Of a DNA stretch of 36,258 nt, positions 1 to 8,170 are shown piece after piece. Each line of letters begins with the position of its first letter. Position 1 is the first letter of the stretch. The translations under genes were made by a program, and so were the position numbers. Where the stretch lies: the NCBI GenBank assembly GCA_030765125.1, contig JAVCDD010000307.1, positions 1-36,258 of the forward strand, in the 5' to 3' direction. This DNA comes from Candidatus Hatepunaea meridiana. Lineage in GTDB: Bacteria > Electryoneota > AABM5-125-24 > Hatepunaeales > Hatepunaeaceae. Below the pieces are notes generated by a model. That model had not been told where the DNA came from. It saw only the letters and a program-made list of their open reading frames with translations, and made no database searches.

Positions 1-107
1 ACCTATGAAAGGTATTCGAATCATGTGAGAACTCACTACACTATATGTCTGAATTCTGTTTTAAATGTGTAATATACTTACTGTTATACCTAATAAGGAT
101 TACGTTC

Positions 108-2219
108 TTAAAGGGGAAGATGCGATAGAAGGTAGTACGAGGAATACGGTTCAGTTAAAACATAGACAGCTCGTGTGTTTCCCTTTACACCGATAGACTC
201 AATTGGATAGCCCACTTGAAATCGCTGCTGATAACGGATCTCTTCATCGGTGCATTCAATTACTCCTTCTTCCCCACCGATGTATATATCTGCAAAGCCC
301 TCACAGAATGTAAAATCAGCGCCTATACCACGACTGACCTGAAAGCCGCCCGGTCCGGCATAGATGTCACCCAACTCCCCGTCCGCCATAAACGCAACTA
401 TCAGATTGCCGAAACTGCCATACAGGAAATCAATACCGTCGCCTGCCAGATCCCAGATACATTCTGCATACGGTTCACCTGGTTGGTTATATTGATCCGT
501 TAACTCAAAATCCCTGTCAAGACAATATATCTGGTTAGGCGTATTTCCACTGTTACCACCGGATAGAATATATCCGTTTTCCGTCCATGCTACGGCGTGA
601 ATCTCACTGTCGTCGGTGATAGCTGTAACGTCTATCATCTCTTCCGGGTCACCTGCTTGCCATCTTTCCATCGGGGTGGCGTATACCGGAACTTCAGTAT
701 CGTTACGGTAGCGGATGGACAGTGTGCGGTGCTCCTCAGTTGTTATATCTACTGATAAGGTATCAATTCTTAGATTATCAAGGGCATCGTTGGGAAAGTG
801 GATCCAGCCGCGATCATTACGAGTGCCGTCCGGATCATCAGGTAGGTTGCGATCACCGGAATCCACGCAAGGTGAATCACCTCGTAGTAGATACCAGCTT
901 GAGTCTATTCCGAAAAACCCGGGGAGAGCATCGGAATTCCCCTGCCCGCCCCAACCGTCCTGAATGTGGCTTGAGGTTACGGTAATCCTGTTCTGGTTGT
1001 TGAAATAGGGAGACTTGTTCCCCCCCCCAGATAATGTAACCTGACAAGTTAAGCCGTTCGTTTCCACGCAAACGGGCGATGCTCGGCTCACTTCCGGGAA
1101 ACTCGGAGCGATTATCTATGAATGTGCAATTAGTCATTGAAAGAGGAGAGCCTCCCAACGGACGGCGTTCATTGGATGAAAAGACTCCACCATAACTCGC
1201 GAAGTTGCGCATAAACAGGTTGTGATGGATATGGCACACCGGTTGATTCATTACCGTTAATGCTCCACCTTCGTTTGCAATGTTCTCAATGAACCGGCAA
1301 TAGCGTACTTCTGCTACAGCCCCGAATCGAGTTCCAAAAGCCCCGCCTCCAGTAGCTCTATTAGAAATAAAATCGCACCACTCAATAATAATATTGTCTC
1401 CTGAACTTATAAAAACAGCGCCGCCGTATATTGAAGTATTAGCGCTAAAACTACAGTGAGAAACTAAAAGCCGCTGGAATTCATACCGAGACCCCCTCCA
1501 ACAGCTGCGCCATTGTTATGAAAAGCACAGCGTTCAACTCGTGGGTTTGATTGTTCATCGATGCATATCCCGCCGCCATCCCAGGCTGTATTATTATTCA
1601 CGAACTCACAGTCAATAATAGTTGGTGAAGATGAATTATAGATCTCAATTCCACCTCCACTCTCTGAACTGCGGTTTTCACTTATCAGGGAGTTATGGAT
1701 CATAGGATCGGCATTCCAGACAGCGATACCTCCACCGAATCCCCGTGCTTGCCCATTTGAGATTCGGGAGTGTTCGATCCTGACATCGCCTCTCTGGATG
1801 AGGATATTGCCACCGCTGGAAACCAGGTCGCCGTGACCTTGTCATCCCGAGTTATGTCCGCCTGTCACAACGCAACAATTTAGACGCGTGTTTCTGTCGG
1901 CGTTAAGGAAGCGCAAACCACCCCAGATACCATCATCCTCTGATGATCTGAAGAATATTGAATCTTCTTCACTGCCTTCCGCTGTCAATTGACCGTATAT
2001 GATGAACTGATAATCGTCCTCAAAGTGCACCTGTACACCGGCTTCGATGTTCAAGGATTCACCATTAGGCACAACTATCTGATCCGTAGCGATGTACGGG
2101 CTTCCGTCAGTCGTCCACTCACCGCTGACGTCACTGGAAACCTCAGTGTCTGCGTAAAGTGACAGCGGGATAATAGTGATGATTATCAAGGTAAAAAGTG
2201 ATTCGCTAAACCTTTTCAT
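108..2219 (-). pseudogene. Secreted right-handed beta-helix protein, broken by a stop and two frameshifts
   Basis: The 5' end codes for a signal peptide (MKRFSESLFTLIIITIIPLSLYA) split here as MKRFSESLFTLI then IITIIPLSLYA, followed by parallel beta-helix text with many Asn/Gly-rich turns (for example GGGIEIYNSSSP and FVNNNTAWDGGGICI). Near the end of the helix is the SPCVDSGD...DPDG motif common in such proteins, and then a beta-propeller-like tail. The frame is interrupted three times. There is an in-frame TGA at 1842-1844, after which the same frame continues with good helix sequence. A one-base loss near 1471-1474 (TTTT in coding sense) shifts frame, and a run of nine G (1020-1028) shifts it again; eight G would restore the frame. 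No sorting domain is seen before the last stop at 108. An AAGG-like ribosome site and a TATAAT-like box (2264-2269) precede the start. It is probably a pseudogene; assembly indels are the alternative. Confidence 0.75.
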
Positions 2220-2438
2220 ATCTTCGCCTTTGGATTGTTTTAGACCAATACTTTACCAGAAATATTATACATTTTAGTGAATAATAAGGGAGTGATGTGC
2301 GATCTATATCACAATTAGTAGTGCAGGGACAATCTCTTGTCATTTGAGACATATAAAACAATCAATCACAACAGATTAAGCAGATAATATATACAATCGA
2401 AAAAATCTGCAAAATCTGTGTAATCTGCAGATGAAAAA

Positions 2439-2543
2439 CGCGACAAGAGTATAGTAGGTTGGACACTCTTGTCCGACAATCAACGAGTCAGACAAGAGTG
2501 TCTGACCTACTGGATAGCTCACACACAACAAGAGTGTTGCGTC
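2439..2543. repeat. Intergenic cluster of GACA-N4-TGTC palindromes
   Basis: The 326-base gap 2220-2545 holds no gene. At 2345-2430 there are degenerate AATCTGC-type short repeats. At 2439-2543 lie four related hairpins. The copy at 2439-2452 matches the unit found in the M16 gene at 25572-25841. The copies at 2454-2477 and 2487-2510 face each other as an inverted pair around a 9-base loop and match the unit found in uvrC. A degenerate copy lies at 2527-2543. This single locus therefore joins both gene-invading variants side by side. Confidence 0.85.
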
Positions 2544-2545
2544 CA

Positions 2546-2896
2546 CTATGAGAGGGATTTTCCAGTAAGTCCTTTAACGAAATCTACGGGTACGGTAAAT
2601 ATCAATCCGGTTCCGGGTTCATCGAGTGATCCGCATATCTTTTGATGTTCAGCGGTGATCAGTTCTACTTTTTCCTCACTTACTACCGTGAGGATGGTTT
2701 TATTGTAAGGTCTGGCGCCTTCCATCAAACTGCGCAGACCGCCGAAGATGGGAAATTTGTTGGAAATAATCTGTCCCATACCGACGGAATCTACCACCGT
2801 AGCGCCGCGCACGTCGAGCTCGACAAACGCTTCGAGCAGTTCATCGAGGTACTCTTCCCTGTTGAGGATGATGATTACTAATTTCATAGCGCTCAT
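2546..2896 (-). CDS. P-II-like signalling protein next to a PTS EIIA gene
   Basis: This is a small protein of 116 residues with the ferredoxin-like layout of P-II family proteins: an opening strand (MKLVIIILN), a helix, the segment VRGATVVDSVGMGQ where canonical P-II carries its T-loop, and a later strand (KTILTVV). The sequence is too divergent from GlnB for a nitrogen role to be claimed, and no Tyr uridylylation site is evident. The start overlaps the upstream EIIA stop codon by four bases (ATGA, 2893-2896), and GGAG lies eight bases before it, so the two are probably translationally coupled. The pairing suggests a sensory partner of the EIIA protein. That role is inference; the fold call is moderately secure. 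Confidence 0.6.
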   Translation of the reverse strand: MSAMKLVIIILNREEYLDELLEAFVELDVRGATVVDSVGMGQIISNKFPIFGGLRSLMEGARPYNKTILTVVSEEKVELITAEHQKICGSLDEPGTGLIFTVPVDFVKGLTGKSLS

Positions 2897-3369
2897 GGGT
2901 TCAACTCCGGAAAATCAGCCTCAGCTTCAGCGATGATCCTGGCTGCCGCTTGTGCGTTTTGTGCTTCGAGCAATTCCTTACGCAGGCTTTTAGATTTGAG
3001 TAACCGACAAATCCGAGCCATCAGTCTGACGTGGAGCGCCGGCATTCGATCCGGCGTCAGCAGCAGGAATATCAAATGTGCCGGGTTCTTATCCGGAGCG
3101 TTAAAGTTCACACCTTTAGCAAGTCGGCAAAAGGCGGCAATAGGAACGGGAAATGGTCCCGGTTCAGCGTGAGGGATAGCGACGTCGAAACCAATTCCCG
3201 TGCCCAACTCACGCTCTCTATCAATAACCATCTTTTTTACTTTATCCGGATTATCCAGTGTTTTCGCCTCGACAAGTAGATTCACCATGTTTTCAATAAC
3301 GTCTTCACGGTTTTTAACTGAAAGATCCAGCAGTATATGGTCAGGTGTAATTAATTCGTGTAATTTCAT
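2893..3369 (-). CDS. ptsN: PTS EIIA component, PtsN/fructose type
   Basis: About 158 residues, the normal size for a stand-alone EIIA-2 domain. The motif GIGFDVAIPHAEP holds the phospho-accepting histidine of the mannitol/fructose/Ntr class, and the C-terminal part (PALHVRLMARICRLLKSKSLRKEL) is typical. In the phosphotransferase system this protein receives phosphate from HPr/NPr. Single EIIA genes without a permease next to them, as here, usually regulate rather than transport. I chose the ATG at 3369; a TTG two codons upstream is also in frame. CAGG lies shortly before the ATG. A good promoter (3452-3480) and a leader hairpin (3401-3418) precede it, and the P-II-like gene follows with a four-base overlap. 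The ptsN symbol means the family, not proven orthology. Confidence 0.85.
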   Translation of the reverse strand: MKLHELITPDHILLDLSVKNREDVIENMVNLLVEAKTLDNPDKVKKMVIDRERELGTGIGFDVAIPHAEPGPFPVPIAAFCRLAKGVNFNAPDKNPAHLIFLLLTPDRMPALHVRLMARICRLLKSKSLRKELLEAQNAQAAARIIAEAEADFPELNP

Positions 3370-3400
3370 TAGCAAAACCTGAAATTTTACATTCTGGAGT

Positions 3401-3418
3401 GCTCAAGCTTGCTTGAGC
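3401..3418 (-). promoter_or_regulatory. Perfect hairpin in the leader of the EIIA gene
   Basis: GCTCAAGC-TT-GCTTGAGC forms an 8-bp perfect stem about 30 bases before the EIIA start, inside its predicted 5' leader. It is a variant of the GCGCAAGC/GCTTGCGC arm of the repeat at 3626-3705, with the third pair changed on both sides (G-C to T-A). It may be a solo repeat arm or a leader structure. Confidence 0.6.
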
Positions 3419-3451
3419 ATTCCCGATTATTGGAAAAGATTGAGATAATAC

Positions 3452-3480
3452 AATCTAAGAAGTAATATATGTTGTGTCAA
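3452..3480 (-). promoter_or_regulatory. Sigma-70-like promoter for the EIIA/P-II-like unit
   Basis: On the minus strand, TTGACA (3475-3480) and TAGATT (3452-3457) are separated by 17 bases. Transcription would start near 3445, leaving a leader of about 75 bases that carries the hairpin at 3401-3418. Confidence 0.6.
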
Positions 3481-3625
3481 TCCTTAAATCTGTATATTTA
3501 TGATTAGTTACATACAAACTTTGCTTGACTTTCATTAAGAAATGCTTATCTTGAACATAGGAGCATAAAAGTCCCAGTTTGTGGTAATCACTTTATGAAA
3601 AATTAACAACATACTGAGACTGCTT

Positions 3626-3705
3626 TGGAGTGCGCAAGCCATGCTTGCGCGTTTTACAATACACATAATCAATACACAAGGCACAAGCATGGCTTGTGCA
3701 CTCTA
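3626..3705. repeat. Inverted pair of GCxCAAGC/GCTTGxGC hairpin arms
   Basis: The arms at 3629-3650 and 3681-3702 are inverted copies, and each is itself a hairpin: GCGCAAGC-CAT-GCTTGCGC on the left and GCACAAGC-ATG-GCTTGTGC on the right. The two differ at the third stem pair, and both sides of the pair change. The sequence just downstream (3703-3733) matches the sequence after the sister copy at 16115-16204. The gene-free stretch 3370-4002 holds this element, the MITE-like element at 3734-3923, the EIIA leader, and otherwise AT-rich sequence in which I see nothing. Confidence 0.85.
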
Positions 3706-3733
3706 ATGTATTGAATACGTAAGAAATAATTCT

Positions 3734-3923
3734 AATCGGTTATGCCTTTAGCTCAGCCGGAGTAGCGCAGCTTGCTGCGCGCTCGCAAGCAGACACGCAT
3801 GCGCCACCGTGCAAGAACGCAGCAAGCTGCACTACTCTGGTATTATTAAGTGGACGCGCAGCAAGCTTCGCTACTCCAGTGTTATTAAGTTTATACATTG
3901 CTGAGCTAAAGGCATAACCGATT
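3734..3923. mobile_element. MITE-like element with 24-bp perfect TIRs and AATTCT target duplication
   Basis: The ends 3734-3757 and 3900-3923 are perfect 24-bp inverted repeats (outer bases AATCGGTTATGCC). AATTCT flanks both sides (3728-3733 and 3924-3929), as a 6-bp target duplication would. Inside are three copies of a GCGCAGC-TT-GCTGCGC type arm, for example at 3759-3781 and, inverted, at 3855-3877. There is no coding capacity. The flanks, joined across the element, align with 16188-16250, where AATTCT occurs once and nothing is inserted. The transposase family is not identifiable from this sequence. Confidence 0.8.
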
Positions 3924-4002
3924 AATTCTATTCTTCCAGGGAATTATAGCCAATATTGATAATTATCAAAACACTGAATTACAATCATTTACAGATTCTC
4001 AA

Positions 4003-4899
4003 GTGGTAGGTTTAATCCTTGGTACAACGGGTAACAGGGCAAACGTACTTATTGATAATTTGGAATTGCACCTGTCTGTACCTGGACGTTGGCGTCAGAA
4101 AAGTGGTGGAGTTCGCCCTCTTGCCCCTGGAGACAGGGTAGCGCTTGAAAAGATTTCAGACGATTTGAGAATCGTTGAAATCCTGCCCAGAGAAAATGAC
4201 TTCACCAGGCAAGCTGCCGGACTCAAGCCGATACCACAGACAATGGCTGTAAATCTTGATCAGGTAATTATTGTTGCTTCAGCAGCAAATCCTGCCACAC
4301 CCACCGGGTTGATTGACCGCTTGCTGGTTACTGCAGCGCGAGGCGATGTTCCTGCTGTATTAATTATAAACAAAATTGACATTGCTGACAATGAAAGGCT
4401 GTCTTTTCTGCAAAGAGTGTATCATAATGCTGTAGAAATTATTATATTAACTAGTGCTCTGACTGGTATAGGAATTGACAGGTTCAGAGATTTAATAATC
4501 GATAAAATCACACTTCTTGCTGGTTCATCCGGTGTAGGAAAATCTACGTTGGTGAACTATATTGATCCTGATCTTAACATTAAAACCGATGAAGTCAGTC
4601 GTGTCACAGGAAAAGGACGTCATATAACCAGCGTTGCACGGCTGCATCCTCTTAAACAGGGCGGATGGATTATTGACACACCTGGTCTTAGAGAGTGTCA
4701 GCTCTGGGACGTAACGCAGCAATCATTAGGACAATGTTTCCGTGAGTTCATTGAATTTGCATCCGATTGTCACTTCAGGGATTGTCTGCATAATACCGAG
4801 ATCGGTTGTGCAGTTAAATCAGTAGTTGATACAGATATTTTGCCTATGGAACGTTATATGAGTTATCTAAAGCTGCTTAAAGAAATAAATATAAAATAA
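4003..4899 (+). CDS. rsgA: Ribosome small-subunit-dependent GTPase A
   Basis: 298 residues, the usual length for the Bacillus-type protein. RsgA is a GTPase that acts in late 30S subunit maturation. The circularly permuted GTPase order is clear: G4 NKID (123-126), G5-like TSALTG, then the P-loop GSSGVGKST (174-182) and G3 DTPG (225-228). An OB-fold precedes these. The C-terminal zinc site is C256, C261, H263, C269 (CHFRDC...HNTEIGC). The start is GTG at 4003; no strong ribosome site precedes it, only AT-rich sequence running from the MITE-like element at 3734-3923. The GNAT gene follows 18 bases downstream and is probably co-transcribed. Confidence 0.95.
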   Translation: MVGLILGTTGNRANVLIDNLELHLSVPGRWRQKSGGVRPLAPGDRVALEKISDDLRIVEILPRENDFTRQAAGLKPIPQTMAVNLDQVIIVASAANPATPTGLIDRLLVTAARGDVPAVLIINKIDIADNERLSFLQRVYHNAVEIIILTSALTGIGIDRFRDLIIDKITLLAGSSGVGKSTLVNYIDPDLNIKTDEVSRVTGKGRHITSVARLHPLKQGGWIIDTPGLRECQLWDVTQQSLGQCFREFIEFASDCHFRDCLHNTEIGCAVKSVVDTDILPMERYMSYLKLLKEINIK

Positions 4900-4917
4900 A
4901 CAAATAAAGGAGGTAAA

Positions 4918-5517
4918 ATGATAGACCTTAGTGCATTTCCCAAAACCCGTAAGCTTAAAGATGGTAAAGAGATCATAATTCGATCTCTGGAAAAAACAGA
5001 TGAGGATAAGCTGTTACGCTTTATGAAAGCGCTCCCCACAGATGAACGGATGTATTTCCGTGATGATGTTACCGATCCAGCGGTTATTCATAAATGGGTT
5101 TATGAAACTGATACCAGTCAAGTCATTCCACTGGTTGCCACGTATAACGGTGAATTGATATCAAGTTGGTCGTTGCATTTAACCGACCTGTTCTGGACGC
5201 GTCACTTAGCACACATCCGCGGGATTGTCGCTCCGGAATATAGAGGTTATAGAATCTCATCAAAGATGGTTTACGAACTATTAACCATCGCCGGTGATCT
5301 CAATATTGAACGCGTTGTAATCGAATTGGCTGCCCAGCAAAAACGACTGCTTGCGCGCTTCACCAATATCGGTTTCCAGTTGGAAGCTGTGCTAAAAGAT
5401 TGGGCCAAAGATCACAGCGGACAATACAACGATCTATTAATTCTTACAATGAAGCTCGAACCAGCCTGGAAGAAATTGGAAGAATTGATCCTCGATTACG
5501 AGACACACGGAGGATAG
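4918..5517 (+). CDS. GNAT-family N-acetyltransferase
   Basis: 199 residues. A GNAT fold is supported by the N-terminal IIIRSLEKTDEDKL segment, the central strand HIRGIVAPEYRGYRISSKMV, where R/G-x-x-G/A acetyl-CoA binding is expected (EYRGYRISSK), and the late ARFTNIGFQLEAVLKDWA segment, a common GNAT ending (neighbouring helix, then GF strand). The substrate is not predictable. A strong Shine-Dalgarno AAAGGAGG lies directly before the ATG, so the start is secure. It follows rsgA by 18 bases and is likely in the same transcript. Confidence 0.85.
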   Translation: MIDLSAFPKTRKLKDGKEIIIRSLEKTDEDKLLRFMKALPTDERMYFRDDVTDPAVIHKWVYETDTSQVIPLVATYNGELISSWSLHLTDLFWTRHLAHIRGIVAPEYRGYRISSKMVYELLTIAGDLNIERVVIELAAQQKRLLARFTNIGFQLEAVLKDWAKDHSGQYNDLLILTMKLEPAWKKLEELILDYETHGG

Positions 5518-5595
5518 TAAGAAAGGATGAAGGATGAAAAGGAATAGCGATGAAATCATCTTTCATACTCGTCATTATTTATAAACATTAGTGAT

Positions 5596-6024
5596 ATGAT
5601 AAACAAAGTTGTGTCGTTTATACCCGATGCCAAATTAGATCACATAGGTATTGCAGTTCGCGATCTTGATGAAGCTACAGAAAAATACCAGATGTTGGGC
5701 ATTACACTTGGGGATCGCGAGATCGTATCTGAACAGGGCGTGCAACTTCAGATGTTGCCGGGTGGCGATTGCAGACTTGAGCTTTTGCAGCCAATATCAG
5801 ATGACTCGCCAATTGCTGCTTTTTTAGAAAAGCGTGGTGAGGGTTTGCATCACATTGCTTTAAGAGTGAATGATATTCGCGCAACGTTAACTCGATGCAA
5901 AGCAGCGGGAGTCCGATTAATCAATGAAGAACCACGCGCTGGCGCTGGAGGGTGTTTGATAGCGTTCATTAACCCAAAATCTACCGGCGGGGTTCTCATA
6001 GAACTTGTTCAAGATAATTTATGA
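5596..6024 (+). CDS. mce: Methylmalonyl-CoA epimerase
   Basis: 142 residues, typical for this glyoxalase/VOC-fold enzyme, which interconverts (R)- and (S)-methylmalonyl-CoA in propionate and branched-chain catabolism. Two beta-alpha-beta-beta-beta modules are seen: LDHIGIAVRDLDEA at the start and GLHHIALRVNDI at about residue 83. Likely metal ligands are H16, H85 (or H86) and E136 (VLIELVQ). No mutase or carboxylase gene lies in the window. The TGA stop (6022-6024) overlaps the outer arm of the repeat 6021-6177. The ribosome site is weak (AGTGAT before the ATG). Confidence 0.92.
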   Translation: MINKVVSFIPDAKLDHIGIAVRDLDEATEKYQMLGITLGDREIVSEQGVQLQMLPGGDCRLELLQPISDDSPIAAFLEKRGEGLHHIALRVNDIRATLTRCKAAGVRLINEEPRAGAGGCLIAFINPKSTGGVLIELVQDNL

Positions 6025-6177
6025 TTCTGTTGATTAAGTCTCATTTCCTCATTCCCGCGAAAGCGGGAATCCAGTTTACAGAATGTTAAATACTTGAAAA
6101 TTTTGGATTCCCGCTTTCGCGGGAATGAGGAAATGAGAAGATGATTCTTGAATAATTTACTAAATCAACAGAATCAT
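6021..6177. repeat. Nested inverted repeat with ATTCCC...GGGAAT hairpins
   Basis: Outer 15-bp arms (6021-6035 and 6163-6177) and inner 35-bp arms (6039-6073 and 6104-6138) are perfect inverted repeats. Each inner arm contains ATTCCCGCGAAAGCGGGAAT, itself a hairpin and like the ATTCCC-N8-GGGAAT (dRS3-type) repeats known from Neisseria and other bacteria. Related copies lie at 15196-15219 and 36183-36258. The rest of the gap up to 6279 holds a short run of CATCCTT repeats (about 6240-6262). Confidence 0.9.
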
Positions 6178-6279
6178 TAATAAAACAAATACCGAAAGAT
6201 GATAAATGATGAATGGAATTCCTTGCCCTTCAGATGAATTTCATCCTTCATCCTTCATCCTTCTTTTCAGGAGTATCCA

Positions 6280-7467
6280 ATGATAAAAAAAGAATGGGGC
6301 TTTGATTCATTAGCAGTACACGGCGCAGAGAGTATGGACCCACATACAGGCTCGGTTGCTCCGCCGTTATATCAAACATCAACGTTTTTCTTCCATAATA
6401 GCGACCATGGCGAAGCGCTCTTCAAGGGTGAAGCCGATGGTTTTATCTATTCCCGCATTGCAAATCCAACTCAACAATGCCTCGAACGTCAGATGGCGTG
6501 TCTGGAAGGTGGAGAAGCCGGATTGGCATTCTCATCTGGATTGAGCGCCATTGCCGCCCTGATTATGACGTTGTGCCAAACAGGTGATAATTTCGTATCA
6601 TCTGTTACAATCTATGGTGGAACTCACGGGCAATTCCAAGGATTTATGCCGCGAGTAGGTATTGATGCTCGCGAAGTCAGAGCAACACATCTCGATGAAA
6701 TCGAAGCTGCTATTGATGATAAAACACGACTTCTTTTCATAGAAACACCAGCCAATCCAAACCTGGATGTAATAGATATTCGGGGTTGCGCTGAAATTGC
6801 CAGGAAACATAACATCCCATTAGCAGTAGACAATACGTTTGCTACATCTGCATTGCAGAGACCGCTCGAGCATGGAGCTCATATAATTGTACATAGCGCT
6901 ACAAAATATATAAGTGGTCATGGGGACACCGTTGCTGGGGTTTTAGTTGGGAAAGAAGAATTAATGACGCAGATCAGGAAAGACACGCTTACCCCTGTTG
7001 GTTTCTGCATCAGTCCGTTTAACGCCTGGTTATTGATGCGCGGATTAAAGACGCTCGCTGTCCGAATGAAAAGACATAGTGAGAATGCAATGCAGGTATC
7101 TCAGTATCTTAGTTTTCACCCGAAGATTGAAAAGGTCTACTATCCTGGTTTAAGCATTCATCCGGGCTATGAGCTTGCTCGATCTCAGATGTATGGATTT
7201 GGTGGGATGCTTGCCTTTGAAATCAAGGGAGATCGTGAAGATGCCAAGCGTTTCATCGACACCCTGGAACTATTTACAAATGCCGTCAGCCTTGGCGATT
7301 GTGATTCATTAGTCTGTCACCCGGCAAGCACAACTCATTCGACTTATACACCGGAACAGCTCAAGGAAGCGGACATTAGCGAATCAATGGTTCGCTTGTC
7401 GGTTGGTATAGAGGATCCGCAAGATATAATTAACGATCTGGGACAGGGATTGAAGCGAGTCTCGTAA
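6280..7467 (+). CDS. Cys/Met metabolism PLP enzyme (methionine/cystathionine gamma-lyase-like)
   Basis: 395 residues, fold-type I trans-sulfuration family. The PLP Schiff-base lysine is K209 in HSATKYISGHGD; D184 in AVDNTFATS is the pyridine-N partner, and YSRIANPT is the phosphate/neighbour-subunit loop. The overall text (SSGLSAI, ETPANPN, RGLKTL, RLSVGIED) is closest in my recollection to methionine gamma-lyase. However, the active-site Cys that marks that enzyme (LYGC in Pseudomonas) is Gly here (IYGG, residues 111-114). Cystathionine gamma-lyase or O-acetylhomoserine sulfhydrylase activity is therefore just as possible. AGGAG before the ATG supports this start. It probably stands alone, with repeats on both sides. 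Confidence 0.88.
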   Translation: MIKKEWGFDSLAVHGAESMDPHTGSVAPPLYQTSTFFFHNSDHGEALFKGEADGFIYSRIANPTQQCLERQMACLEGGEAGLAFSSGLSAIAALIMTLCQTGDNFVSSVTIYGGTHGQFQGFMPRVGIDAREVRATHLDEIEAAIDDKTRLLFIETPANPNLDVIDIRGCAEIARKHNIPLAVDNTFATSALQRPLEHGAHIIVHSATKYISGHGDTVAGVLVGKEELMTQIRKDTLTPVGFCISPFNAWLLMRGLKTLAVRMKRHSENAMQVSQYLSFHPKIEKVYYPGLSIHPGYELARSQMYGFGGMLAFEIKGDREDAKRFIDTLELFTNAVSLGDCDSLVCHPASTTHSTYTPEQLKEADISESMVRLSVGIEDPQDIINDLGQGLKRVS

Positions 7468-7480
7468 GGTATGAAAAAGC

Positions 7481-7555
7481 AGTAGCGTAGGCGTCCCCGC
7501 CTGCGAATGTTTGCCATAGTTTAAAAGACCCGCAGGCAGGAACGCTTACGCTACT
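7481..7555. repeat. Inverted repeat AGTAGCGTAGGCG...
   Basis: The arms 7481-7505 and 7531-7555 are inverted copies with three differences over 25 bases. Each arm can fold on itself (GCAGGCGGGGACGCCTACGC-type stem). It lies just after the PLP enzyme gene and could also act as a weak terminator. Confidence 0.8.
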
Positions 7556-7562
7556 ACTCTAA

Positions 7563-7636
7563 CCCGCTGTCATGGCGCCGTGGTTGACAGCAATTCTTCT
7601 GACGATGCTGTCAACCACGGCGGGTTGACAGCGGGG
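7563..7636. repeat. CTGTCAACC/GGTTGACAG element, full inverted pair
   Basis: The 30-base arms 7563-7592 and 7607-7636 are inverted copies. The right arm holds CTGTCAACC...GGTTGACAG, itself a hairpin. Relatives lie at 15988-16033, 28805-28829 and 30791-30844, and the short loop between arms (AGCAA...GCTGTC) is partly shared. Immediately after it, 7637-7655 repeats AATTCTATTCTTCAAGAG, which is also found at 3924 and 16221. Confidence 0.85.
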
Positions 7637-7684
7637 AATTCTATTCTTCAAGAGTATCTTTTTACCCCACACAAGAGGTTTACA

Positions 7685-8170
7685 ATGACAATTATTCCAG
7701 CAAATAATTTGGAAACCTGTAAGAATACACTCAAATCATCAGGAATCGCTAAAGACATGACAGATGATCAGGTTTCAGCTATCGCTCAAATTGGAACCGA
7801 GCAACGTTATCCCAAGGGGGTTGCTATCGTTCGCGAAGATGCTAAATCACGGGATCTTTATATCATTCGAGACGGTCGGGTTTCAATACGTCTTAAATTG
7901 CCATCAGAATTCGGCAAGGAAGAGGTCATCTTCCAGATGCGCGACTGCCAGATTTTCGGCGAACTGGCATTAGTAGACGGCTCACCACGCTCGGCAACAG
8001 CGTTTGCTGACGAAGAAGTAACTGCTTATAGATTTGATTATGATCGTCTGTCCAAACTATTGGAAGAACAACCGCGGATAGGTTATATACTTATGCGCAA
8101 TATTGCTTCAATCATCGCCAATCGTGTTAGAAACACTAATATGCTTTGGCGAAATACGTTGATATGGTAA
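7685..8170 (+). CDS. Stand-alone cyclic-nucleotide-binding-domain protein
   Basis: 161 residues forming a single cNMP-binding (CAP-type) domain: beta-roll, then the phosphate-binding cassette FGELALVDGSPRSATAFA with the conserved Glu and the Arg that hold the cyclic phosphate, then a C-terminal helix. No helix-turn-helix, channel or kinase part is attached, so it would act through a partner protein. The open frame extends upstream into the repeat 7563-7636, but GAGG seven bases before the ATG at 7685 and the domain boundary favour this start. Its last codons overlap the start of uvrC, implying a shared transcript. Which nucleotide it binds cannot be told. Confidence 0.88.
   Translation: MTIIPANNLETCKNTLKSSGIAKDMTDDQVSAIAQIGTEQRYPKGVAIVREDAKSRDLYIIRDGRVSIRLKLPSEFGKEEVIFQMRDCQIFGELALVDGSPRSATAFADEEVTAYRFDYDRLSKLLEEQPRIGYILMRNIASIIANRVRNTNMLWRNTLIW

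Noticed and set aside
1842..1844. TGA read as selenocysteine
   Set aside because: There is no reason for Sec in a beta-helix turn, and two frameshifts follow in the same gene, so decay or sequence error is simpler.
6025..6279. SAM riboswitch before the Cys/Met enzyme
   Set aside because: The structure here is a repeat with ATTCCC hairpins also found elsewhere; no riboswitch core motif is seen.
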